A stretch of DNA of 5,306 nt. Origin: Armatimonadota bacterium (GTDB lineage Bacteria > Armatimonadota > Armatimonadia > Armatimonadales > Armatimonadaceae). Positions 1 through 4,890 of this stretch are shown piece by piece (within the stretch, counting starts at the first letter, position 1; each line of letters opens with the position of its first letter). A program made the position numbers and the translations under genes. Location of the stretch: contig JACMIU010000065.1 in the NCBI GenBank assembly GCA_014380985.1, forward strand, positions 1 to 5,306, read 5' to 3'. The notes beneath the pieces were generated by a model. The model made no database searches. It saw nothing but the letters and a program-made list of their open reading frames with translations, and had not been told where the DNA came from.

Positions 1-1
1 C

Positions 2-283
2 GAATCGGAAGACCGGACGTTCGCGCTTTCGATTATCCCGCACACGTGGGATAACACCACGCTTCAGCACCTTCGCGCCGGGGACGCCGTGAATATCGAC
101 ACCGATATTTTGGGCAAGTATGTCGAGAAAATGCTCGCCGGTTACGGGGGCGGGGACGCCGCGAACACCGACCGCTACACCCGCGTCGGCGGCGACAACG
201 TTTCGATGGACTTGCTGAAACGCTCCGGCTACGTCGCCACCGCCACCGAGGAATCGCGCTACGGCGGCTATGACAACGACTAA
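2..283 (+). CDS. ribE: Riboflavin synthase alpha chain, C-terminal part (partial, 5' end outside window)
   Basis: The open frame enters from the left edge at base 2 and runs 93 codons to TAA at 281-283. It reads ...LSIIPHTWDNTTL, then RAGDAVNIDTDILGKYVEKML. This is the signature of the second lumazine-binding barrel of riboflavin synthase: the IPHT...TTL segment, then the GD.VN(I/L)E.D strand and the LGKYVE(K/R)(L/M)L helix. The family enzyme is cytosolic, about 200 residues long, and dismutates two 6,7-dimethyl-8-ribityllumazine molecules into riboflavin. Roughly the last 45% is present here. The tail, GGDNVSMDLLKRSGYV, matches the usual C-terminal 'T..fL...GF' helix, followed by an acidic, Gly/Tyr-rich end. 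An internal GTG at 89 is not the start, because the homology begins well before it. The next gene begins 18 nt downstream, so ribE may be cotranscribed with the Uma2 genes; there is no obvious functional link. Confidence 0.88.
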   Translation, partial: ESEDRTFALSIIPHTWDNTTLQHLRAGDAVNIDTDILGKYVEKMLAGYGGGDAANTDRYTRVGGDNVSMDLLKRSGYVATATEESRYGGYDND

Positions 284-301
284 CGAAAGGAAACGGTTGT
301 T

Positions 302-979
302 ATGCCTGTGTCTACCACGACCGACGATTTTGTAAGCGTTGCCCCCAAAGACCTTGTGTTTCCCCGGATGACCTTCGAGGAGTTTTTAGAGTGGTCGGAC
401 GAGGACACGCACGCCGAGTGGGTAGACGGAAAGGTGGTTTTTCTCTTGGGAGCATCCAGCCGACATCAATCCCTACTTTACTTCTTATCTCGTGTCGTGG
501 CTGACTGGATAGAGGCAACGGGCGACAAAGGTGCGCCTTTTTTCGCGCCGTTTATTATGCGTTGCCGCGTCGGGATGCCGGGGCGCGAACCCGACTTAGT
601 CTATGTATGCGAGGAGAATCTTGGCAAGATTCGCAAGAATTATATGGAAGGAGCCGCCGACCTTGCCGTCGAAATAGTCAGCCCTGAATCAGTGAGCCGC
701 GATCATATTGAGAAGTTCGCGGAGTACGAAGCGGGCGGCGTCGGCGAATACTGGGTTATTGACATCACGAACGACACCGCCGAGTTCTACATTCGAGACA
801 CGCCAAACGCCCCCTACTTCCGCCGTGCCCATCTCACCAATGCAACCGATGGAAAACGCGGCTTGTACACCTGCGATACGCTTGGCGGGCTACAAATCAA
901 CGTAGATTGGCTATTCGCCGATACCCTGCCGACGCTAACCTCCATTCGGCGCGAATGGGAAGCGAATGCGGTAAAATAG
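302..979 (+). CDS. Uma2 family (DUF820) putative endonuclease, copy 1
   Basis: This 225-residue protein has the full architecture of the Uma2/DUF820 family, a PD-(D/E)XK nuclease fold common in multiple copies in Cyanobacteria, Chloroflexota, Deinococcota and Armatimonadota. An N-terminal MTFEEFLEW helix and the AEWVDGKVV strand (residues 38-46, Glu39) come first. REPDLVYV follows with putative metal ligand Asp98, then AVEIVSPES with Glu124. RDHIEKFAEYEAGGVGEYWVID supplies Lys138. So the catalytic D...E...K set appears intact. No DNA target or cellular role is known for most of the family. The start at 302 is supported by AAAGGA at 286-291, ten bases upstream. The gene lies 18 nt after ribE and 4 nt before a paralogue (about 155 of 223 aligned residues identical). 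It has no signal peptide, so it is presumably cytosolic. Confidence 0.88.
   Translation: MPVSTTTDDFVSVAPKDLVFPRMTFEEFLEWSDEDTHAEWVDGKVVFLLGASSRHQSLLYFLSRVVADWIEATGDKGAPFFAPFIMRCRVGMPGREPDLVYVCEENLGKIRKNYMEGAADLAVEIVSPESVSRDHIEKFAEYEAGGVGEYWVIDITNDTAEFYIRDTPNAPYFRRAHLTNATDGKRGLYTCDTLGGLQINVDWLFADTLPTLTSIRREWEANAVK
972..977 (+). promoter_or_regulatory. Putative -10 box (TAAAAT) for leaderless start of the second Uma2 gene
   Basis: TAAAAT matches 5 of 6 bases of the TATAAT consensus. It ends exactly 6 nt before the ATG at 984, which would place transcription start on the A of the start codon. No Shine-Dalgarno is visible between 960 and 983, and no clear TTGACA lies 16-18 nt upstream. The TAnnnT box just upstream of an ATG is the known signature of leaderless genes in Deinococcota and Actinomycetota. 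The box overlaps the last codons and stop of the preceding gene, so plain translational coupling across the 4-nt gap is the alternative. Confidence 0.45.
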
Positions 980-983
980 CATC

Positions 984-1655
984 ATGCAAACCGCGACCTA
1001 CGACCCTGTGAATATCGCGCCGAAAGATTTGGCACTTCCGCTAATGACCTTCGAGGAGTTTTTGGAGTGGTCGGACGAGGATACTTATGCTGAGTGGGTA
1101 GATGGAAAGGTGATTTTTTTCTTGCCAGTATCCAACCGACACCAGTTAATACTTGGGTTTCTTATACATTTACTTGCCGAGTGGAAAGAAGAAACCGAAG
1201 ACGAAGGAGTGGTTCTCTTCGCGCCATCGCTCATGCGTTGCCGGGTGGGAATGCCGGGGCGCGAGCCGGATCTGATGTATCTGCGCGAGGAAAACTTGGG
1301 TAAAGTTCGCACCAACTATCTGGAAGGAGCCGCCGATATTGCCGTGGAAATCGTTAGCCCCGACAGTGTACGACGGGACTTCATGGAAAAGTTCGCGGAA
1401 TACGAAGCGGGCGGCGTCGGCGAATACTGGATTATTGACCCGGCTACCGGGGTTGCCGAGTTTTATATCCGCGATGCGCCGGATGCCCCCTATTTCCGCC
1501 GCGCTCCGCTAACCGGTGCGACCGAGGAGAAGCGCGGCGTGTACACTTGCCACACGCTGGACAGTTTGCAAATCAACGTGGATTGGCTGTTTGCCGACCC
1601 ACTGCCTACCTTGAAATCCATTCGCGCCGAATGGGAAACGCCCCCGGCATCATAG
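984..1655 (+). CDS. Uma2 family (DUF820) putative endonuclease, copy 2
   Basis: This 223-residue protein is a tandem paralogue of the preceding gene and aligns with it without gaps after the first two residues. It keeps the PD-(D/E)XK residues: Asp96 in REPDLMYL, Glu122 in AVEIVSPDS and Lys136 in MEKFAEYEAGGVGEYW. Conserved N-terminal blocks are MTFEEFLEWSDEDT and AEWVDGKV. Residues 48-83 are the most diverged part (20 of 36 differ from copy 1), while the catalytic core differs at only about 12 of 68 positions. No Shine-Dalgarno precedes the ATG; a TAAAAT box at 972-977 suggests separate, leaderless expression. The gene ends 4 nt before the stop codon of the opposing M50 gene. The family function is unresolved, so nuclease activity is inferred from the fold. 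Confidence 0.87.
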   Translation: MQTATYDPVNIAPKDLALPLMTFEEFLEWSDEDTYAEWVDGKVIFFLPVSNRHQLILGFLIHLLAEWKEETEDEGVVLFAPSLMRCRVGMPGREPDLMYLREENLGKVRTNYLEGAADIAVEIVSPDSVRRDFMEKFAEYEAGGVGEYWIIDPATGVAEFYIRDAPDAPYFRRAPLTGATEEKRGVYTCHTLDSLQINVDWLFADPLPTLKSIRAEWETPPAS

Positions 1656-1659
1656 GGTT

Positions 1660-2775
1660 TCACGTTCGCTCGCGGGCGATTTGTGCGCCCACGGCGTCGC
1701 CGTGCGTTTCGCGCCACCGAGCCACCGCTTCGTAGACCCGCGTATCGTCGGCGTCCGAGCGGAACACGCGCCGCGCCGCTTCGTAGCGGGCGAGCAACGT
1801 TTCCAGCGTACCGGCGTTTGAACCATCGTTTCGCGTCCATAGCAGTAGGCGCGTCGCGGCAAGCGGCGTCGCCCGGTCGCCGCGCTTTGCGAACGGCGCG
1901 GACGCGAGCATTTCCCATGCGGCAACCGCTTCCGCGCCCGGCAAGGTGAACAGCCGGTGCAGGTCGCACAAGAAGACACTACCGGTGGCGTTTTGCGCGT
2001 CGTACAACTCCCGCGCCCCGGCAAGAAGTTCGCCTGCCACCCGCACGCCCCCTTGCGTGAGGGCGACGCGGGCGCGAAGAAACAGCCGGTGCGCGTCACT
2101 TCCAGCGTTTGGGGGCAGGGCGTTTGCCGCGTCCGAGTAAACCGCCGCACTGCTCACATCTCCCCCCTCTATCGCGGCAAGCCCCGCGAGGCAAAGCCGG
2201 TAGCCTTCCGTGCGCGTGTCGCCGACCGATTGCCACAGCAGTTGAAAACCGAGTTCGGTTTGCGGGGGTTCGACGCGCACCCGGCGCACCAGAAACAAAG
2301 ACGTCGCTTGCAGTCCGTCGGACGCCACCGCTTTTGCGCCGCCGCTTCCCGGCAGGGTCACGCGAAGTGGGAGCAGGTTCATCACGCCGAGCAGGGCGTT
2401 CATCACGAACAGTGCCAGCACGACGCCCCCGCCCCCGAAATCGCGCCACCAAAAGAAGGACAAAAACGCGACAATTAGGTTTGCCGCACCGCCGCCGACA
2501 AACAGCAAGGCGCGGGCGCGGCGCGACGGGAGCAGTTCGGGGGTGGTCGTCCAGCACGTGCCGAGCGTCGGGTTATCACAGCACAAAAAGAAGCGTGTGC
2601 CGCCGGGCAGGGTTAGCGAAAACAGCGGACGCGACGCGCCCAAGCCAACCGAAGTCACGGCGTACCCGGCGGCGCGTGCAAACAGCGCGTGTCCCACCTC
2701 GTGAACCGTCACGGCGACAAACAGCGCGGGATACAGGAACAAAACGAACCAGAGCGATGGCACGGGCGCGGTCAT
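1660..2775 (-). CDS. M50-type (site-2 protease-like) membrane zinc metalloprotease with helical-repeat tail
   Basis: This 371-residue protein has two parts. Residues 1-160 are membrane-embedded: hydrophobic segments lie at about 8-30, 88-108 and 117-137. The first contains HEVGH (His25, Glu26, His29), the HExxH zinc site of M50 proteases. The second carries a GGGAAN motif (94-99), at the place of the family's 'G(G)P..N'. The third ends NLLP (133-136), followed by ASDG with Asp153, the likely third zinc ligand; several M50 members use this spaced N.LP...DG form. No PDZ domain is visible. Residues 190-257 and beyond are Ala/Leu-rich paired helices, for example the GLAAIEGGDVSSAAVYSDAA stretch, resembling degenerate TPR repeats, probably for protein binding. 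Family role: cleavage of transmembrane substrates in regulated intramembrane proteolysis. The ATG lies 2 nt after the TAG of the upstream gene, with AGGA directly against the ATG, so coupled translation is likely. Confidence 0.82.
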   Translation of the reverse strand: MTAPVPSLWFVLFLYPALFVAVTVHEVGHALFARAAGYAVTSVGLGASRPLFSLTLPGGTRFFLCCDNPTLGTCWTTTPELLPSRRARALLFVGGGAANLIVAFLSFFWWRDFGGGGVVLALFVMNALLGVMNLLPLRVTLPGSGGAKAVASDGLQATSLFLVRRVRVEPPQTELGFQLLWQSVGDTRTEGYRLCLAGLAAIEGGDVSSAAVYSDAANALPPNAGSDAHRLFLRARVALTQGGVRVAGELLAGARELYDAQNATGSVFLCDLHRLFTLPGAEAVAAWEMLASAPFAKRGDRATPLAATRLLLWTRNDGSNAGTLETLLARYEAARRVFRSDADDTRVYEAVARWRETHGDAVGAQIARERT

Positions 2776-2777
2776 TC

Positions 2778-3326
2778 CTACCGGGCAACCGAAACGCGAA
2801 CGGGAACGCCGTCAATGCGGGCGAGCGTGATTTGCGCCGGGGTTCCGATCACCGCCGACGGCTCGTTTTGCGCCGGTTTCACCGCGTCCGCGACCGACTT
2901 GCCGGGCGGCAGGTTGCCGCCGCTTCGCACCTCGGTTCCATCGGAGCCGTGGAGCATCAACGTCCATTTACCGGTTTTGGCATCGGCATCAAGGCGGGCA
3001 TAATACGTGTGGCAACCGTCGCTACGCCCCGTGTCGTTGAGCGGGTACGTTTCGGAAAGGGCGAACTCATTTCCCGTGGCAGTCGCCTTCGACCAGTTTG
3101 TGCCGCCTAAAAACGACCATTCCATCGTTAGTCTGTCCGCGCCGGATTCGATGGGGGTGGCGGAAACGCGCACATTGCCGGGCGCGGGAACGCTGGTGGC
3201 GGCGTTGCCCATACTCCCGATGCGCGGCTGAAGCAGAACAAACGCGCCGCCCGATAGCGCGGCAACCGCGCCGATGGCAAGCAAAGATATACCGACGATT
3301 CGGAGCGGGTTTCGGGTACGTTTCAT
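2778..3326 (-). CDS. Hypothetical single-pass membrane-anchored exported protein
   Basis: I do not recognise this 182-residue protein. It starts MKRTRNPLR, a basic N-terminus, followed by a hydrophobic helix at about 10-32 with no clear signal-peptidase or lipobox site. It is therefore probably an N-in anchor with the rest outside the membrane. The remaining 145 or so residues are polar, rich in Gly, Thr, Ser and short hydrophobic strands (RLTMEWSFL, KWTLMLHGSDGTEV, AQITLARIDGVPVRVSVA), which suggests a beta-sandwich-like domain. There is a single Cys in DGCHTYYARLD. It is first in a two-gene minus-strand operon with the M50 protease, 2 nt apart, so it could be that protease's partner or substrate (inference). 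A TATACT box 6 nt before the ATG and the absence of a Shine-Dalgarno indicate a leaderless transcript. Confidence 0.72.
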   Translation of the reverse strand: MKRTRNPLRIVGISLLAIGAVAALSGGAFVLLQPRIGSMGNAATSVPAPGNVRVSATPIESGADRLTMEWSFLGGTNWSKATATGNEFALSETYPLNDTGRSDGCHTYYARLDADAKTGKWTLMLHGSDGTEVRSGGNLPPGKSVADAVKPAQNEPSAVIGTPAQITLARIDGVPVRVSVAR

Positions 3327-3332
3327 AGTTTT

Positions 3333-3338
3333 AGTATA
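3333..3338 (-). promoter_or_regulatory. Putative -10 box (TATACT) giving a leaderless transcript of the minus-strand operon
   Basis: Read on the minus strand, TATACT (5 of 6 matches to TATAAT) is followed by AAAACT and then the ATG at 3326-3324. The 6-nt gap puts the expected +1 on the A of the start codon. No Shine-Dalgarno is present. No good -35 hexamer is seen at 16-18 nt. The expected -35 position (about 3355-3361) abuts the outer end of the inverted repeat starting at 3360, so a factor bound there could affect this promoter. Confidence 0.6.
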
Positions 3339-3362
3339 GCGCAGTCGTTCCCACTTCGCCGT

Positions 3363-3385
3363 ATTGCCTCATTAAGAAATCTAAC
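3363..3385 (+). repeat. Repeat copy A (left arm of the inverted repeat)
   Basis: The copy reads ATTGCCTCA, then TT, then AAGAAATCTAAC. Its reverse complement recurs at 3468-3490 with only the central two bases changed (21 of 23 identical). Confidence 0.85.
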
Positions 3386-3398
3386 TTTGGGAGATTCG

Positions 3399-3421
3399 TT
3401 ACCTCACCAAGCAAATCTTAC
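3399..3421 (+). repeat. Repeat copy B (degenerate direct copy)
   Basis: The copy reads TTACCTCA, CC, AAGC, AAATCT, TAC. Compared with copy A it shares TT-CCTCA, AAG, AAATCT and the AC end, with one inserted C and a few substitutions. It lies in the same orientation as copy A, 35 nt further right. Confidence 0.55.
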
Positions 3422-3445
3422 CTTACCCTTTTTCTCCTGATTTCT

Positions 3446-3468
3446 CCCGGCTCCTTAAGGAAGTCGGG
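3446..3468 (+). repeat. Short hairpin with TTAA loop inside the intergenic element
   Basis: CCCGGCTCC (3446-3454) can pair with GGAAGTCGGG (3459-3468), with one bulged A and one G-T wobble, around a TTAA loop. A moderately T-rich stretch (TTAGATTTCTTC) follows on the plus strand. It could act as a weak plus-strand terminator, or simply be part of the element. Its last base overlaps copy C, so this hairpin and the long A/C stem could not fully form together. Confidence 0.4.
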
Positions 3469-3490
3469 TTAGATTTCTTCGTGAGGCAAT
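3468..3490 (-). repeat. Repeat copy C (right arm of the inverted repeat)
   Basis: On the minus strand it reads ATTGCCTCA, CG, AAGAAATCTAAC, identical to copy A except for the central dinucleotide. Flanking CG/A bases extend the match with the left arm to 26 nt with 3 mismatches. Confidence 0.85.
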
Positions 3491-3522
3491 TCGAGAAGTA
3501 GAACCGTTGCGCCGATTCGTGG

Positions 3523-3528
3523 TATGGT
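3523..3528 (+). promoter_or_regulatory. Weak candidate -10 box for the Cys-rich exported protein gene
   Basis: TATGGT matches TATAAT at 4 of 6 positions and would start a transcript around 3535, about 11 nt before the ATG at 3546. The TAGAAC at 3499-3504 is a poor -35 at 18 nt. Neither a better box nor a Shine-Dalgarno is visible before this gene, so the assignment is tentative. Confidence 0.25.
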
Positions 3529-3545
3529 AAACCGATTGTTCCAAC

Positions 3546-4031
3546 ATGACACGCCCGAACGCCAAGCCGCATAGCCGATTTTTCCAAGCCGTTGCCGCGC
3601 TTTTAACGTTTTTTTTCGGCGTGACTATCGCCGCGCCGTGCGTCCGTGCATTCACCAACAACCTTTTTGCGACGGCGAAACCGGTAGCCGCAAGCGTGAT
3701 CGCGCCGGAAAAGTTCGCGTCCGTCACGCCGAAGGTCGCGCATGACGCCCTTTGCGCCTGCGTAGACTGTCCCGGCTCGCGGGGCGGTAACTGTTGCTGT
3801 GCATCCGCGCCGACTTCCGGTGACGGCTACGCGCTTCGCGCCGTGTGCGACGTTGCGCCCGATGCCACGTCCCCGCTGTCGCCGCTCCCCCCCATGATTT
3901 TGCTGCCCGGCGCGAAGGCGATTATGCCGATATTCGCGCCCGCCGTTGCCTCCTCCGTTCCGGTCGCGCCGCGCCTGTGCACCGCGCTGGACTCACCGCT
4001 TCCGCCCGACGCCCCGCCCCGCTTGTCCTAA
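3546..4031 (+). CDS. Exported Cys-rich protein, putative metal binding
   Basis: I do not recognise a named family for this 161-residue protein. It has a plausible signal peptide: basic start MTRPNAKPHSR, hydrophobic core about 12-31, and likely cleavage after VRA (residue 35). The notable feature is the HDALCACVDCPG segment followed by NCCC, with Cys70, Cys72, Cys75, Cys83, Cys84 and Cys85 plus His66. This CxCxxC plus CCC cluster resembles soft-metal (Cu, Zn) binding sites. Single Cys residues lie at 32, 101 and 145. The C-terminal half is Pro/Ala-rich, low in complexity, and ends LPPDAPPRLS. The gene is first of three plus-strand genes for exported proteins, the last of which carries an HMA metal-binding domain; this supports a metal-related role by association only. 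No Shine-Dalgarno is visible. A run of eight T at 3609-3616 lies in the signal-peptide codons. Confidence 0.68.
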   Translation: MTRPNAKPHSRFFQAVAALLTFFFGVTIAAPCVRAFTNNLFATAKPVAASVIAPEKFASVTPKVAHDALCACVDCPGSRGGNCCCASAPTSGDGYALRAVCDVAPDATSPLSPLPPMILLPGAKAIMPIFAPAVASSVPVAPRLCTALDSPLPPDAPPRLS

Positions 4032-4062
4032 CCGCGCTTTTCGCGCCGACCATTGTCAACCT

Positions 4063-4089
4063 GTTGCCGCTTGCTTACCACGCGGCAAC
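4063..4089 (+). repeat. 8-bp perfect hairpin upstream of the prepilin gene
   Basis: GTTGCCGC (4063-4070) pairs with GCGGCAAC (4082-4089) around an 11-nt loop. It lies in the 85-nt gap between the Cys-rich gene and the prepilin gene. No T-tract follows, so it is not a standard intrinsic terminator. It may be a leader or mRNA-processing structure that uncouples the two genes, or chance in GC-rich DNA. Confidence 0.4.
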
Positions 4090-4106
4090 CGACTCTCGAA
4101 ACCGTT

Positions 4107-4110
4107 AGGA
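4107..4110 (+). promoter_or_regulatory. Shine-Dalgarno (AGGA) fixing the prepilin start at 4117
   Basis: AGGA lies 6 nt before ATG 4117. It supports this start over the in-frame ATG at 3946, which would add 57 Arg/Pro-rich residues encoded inside the preceding gene and would bury the prepilin leader. Confidence 0.7.
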
Positions 4111-4116
4111 CTACCC

Positions 4117-4878
4117 ATGAACTGTTTACCAACAGGGCGCACGTCGCGCCCCGCTACTGCATTTACCTTGATAGAACTGCTTGTCGTGATAGCGATAATA
4201 GCGATTCTCGCCGCGATGCTGTTTCCCATTTTCGCGCAAGCCCGCGCAAAAGCACGGGCGATAAACTCGCTCTCGAACTCGCGCAATTTTGGCTTGGCGA
4301 TTTCGATGTACATATCCGATCACGACGAAGCGTTGCCGCTCAACTCGCACACGCGCCCGCTCGGCTGGAAGTTCGGCGACCCCGACCCCTCATGGGTGGA
4401 CGCCGTACAACCGTATGTCAAATCGCAACTGATGGCGCGATTGCCGGACGACAACTCGAACAACTGGGCGGAAATGATAGATGTCGCCGCGCTCGCACCG
4501 GGCAAAACGCCGCGCTTAACGTCGTACCGCACCAATGCCTACCTGAACAACAACAAAAACGGCACGGGATGGGTTCTCGCCGAAATAGACGCGCCCGCGT
4601 CGTGCGTCTACGTTTCCGAATCGCGGGAAAACACGGCGAGCGACCACACGCACCCGATGTGCTGGGAAGGGTTCGCGGCGTCTACCTGCGTTTCGATTGG
4701 CTCCGAAACCGAAGTCGAGAAACGCCGGTATCAGGGCGGGGCGAATTACACGTTTGTGGACGGTCACGCGAAGTGGCACAAATTCGAGCAAACGTATAAC
4801 CCACGAACCGGGCTGGACTGGTGGATTCCGAACAAGAAAGCCGCCGCGCAGTATAGCCGCTCCTACTGGCAACTGTAA
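4117..4878 (+). CDS. Type IV pilin-like / type II secretion pseudopilin-like protein (prepilin N-terminal methylation domain)
   Basis: This 253-residue protein begins with a short basic leader (1-15), followed by FTLIELLVVIAIIAILAAML (16-35). This is the class III signal and N-terminal helix of type IV pilins and pseudopilins, processed by the prepilin peptidase PilD/GspO. Glu20 is the conserved Glu5 of the mature protein. The -1 residue is Ala15 rather than the usual Gly. FAQARAKAR and an NSLSNSRNFGLAISMYISDHDEALP-like stretch follow, in the style of the many such proteins of Armatimonadota and Planctomycetota. Near the end, Tyr205 and ANYTFVDGHAKW (209-220) match the H-x9-DG motif, with Tyr in place of His. 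The globular domain carries Cys163, Cys182 and Cys191 and an HTHPMC cluster (177-182). The start is set by AGGA at 4107. The stop lies 12 nt before the HMA gene, so the two are probably cotranscribed. The exact role (pilus, secretion, surface) is unknown. Confidence 0.85.
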   Translation: MNCLPTGRTSRPATAFTLIELLVVIAIIAILAAMLFPIFAQARAKARAINSLSNSRNFGLAISMYISDHDEALPLNSHTRPLGWKFGDPDPSWVDAVQPYVKSQLMARLPDDNSNNWAEMIDVAALAPGKTPRLTSYRTNAYLNNNKNGTGWVLAEIDAPASCVYVSESRENTASDHTHPMCWEGFAASTCVSIGSETEVEKRRYQGGANYTFVDGHAKWHKFEQTYNPRTGLDWWIPNKKAAAQYSRSYWQL

Positions 4879-4890
4879 GAAAGGAAAAAT

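Larger units (their letters stand above)
3360..3493. repeat. Inverted-repeat-bounded, AT-richer intergenic element (possible MITE-like or regulatory element)
   Basis: The 134-bp stretch is bounded by arms 3360-3385 and 3468-3493, which are inverted copies of each other with 3 mismatches in 26. It is visibly AT-richer than the genes on both sides. It contains a third, looser copy of the arm motif (3399-3421) and a short hairpin (3446-3468). No ORF of credible coding character and no transposase lie inside. It sits between the divergent minus-strand operon and the plus-strand metal-protein unit. I see no convincing target-site duplication. It could be a non-autonomous mobile element, a REP/BIME-like repeat, or an operator region. 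Confidence 0.6.

Noticed and set aside
89..283. A separate 64-residue gene starting at GTG 89
   Set aside because: The same frame is open to the window edge and the upstream residues (IPHTW, TTL) belong to riboflavin synthase, so this is an internal codon.
2109..3110. Long open frame (333 codons) on the plus strand opposite the M50 gene
   Set aside because: The product is Arg/Pro-rich with no domain character, while the opposite strand has HExxH, GGGAAN and NLLP motifs. It is a GC-driven antisense shadow.
3363..3490. The three repeat copies as a CRISPR remnant
   Set aside because: Only two copies are in the same orientation, one of them degenerate, and the third is inverted. There is no regular spacer pattern and no cas gene.
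3609..3616. Eight-T run in the signal-peptide codons as a phase-variation tract
   Set aside because: Eight bases is short for a slippage switch, and it encodes a normal Phe-rich hydrophobic core. A seven-T run at 1114-1120 in the second Uma2 gene is similar.
3455..3727. 90-codon minus-strand open frame across the repeat element
   Set aside because: It overlaps the inverted repeat and the start of the exported Cys-rich gene, has no ribosome site, and its composition is not protein-like.
4053..4081. TTGTCA...TACCAC as a promoter for the prepilin gene
   Set aside because: TTGTCA is a fair -35, but the matching -10 is poor and the region is better described by the hairpin at 4063-4089. Evidence is too weak to call.
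3946..4116. N-terminal extension of the prepilin gene from ATG 3946
   Set aside because: It overlaps the Cys-rich gene, adds 57 Arg/Pro-rich residues and hides the prepilin leader. ATG 4117 has a well-placed AGGA.
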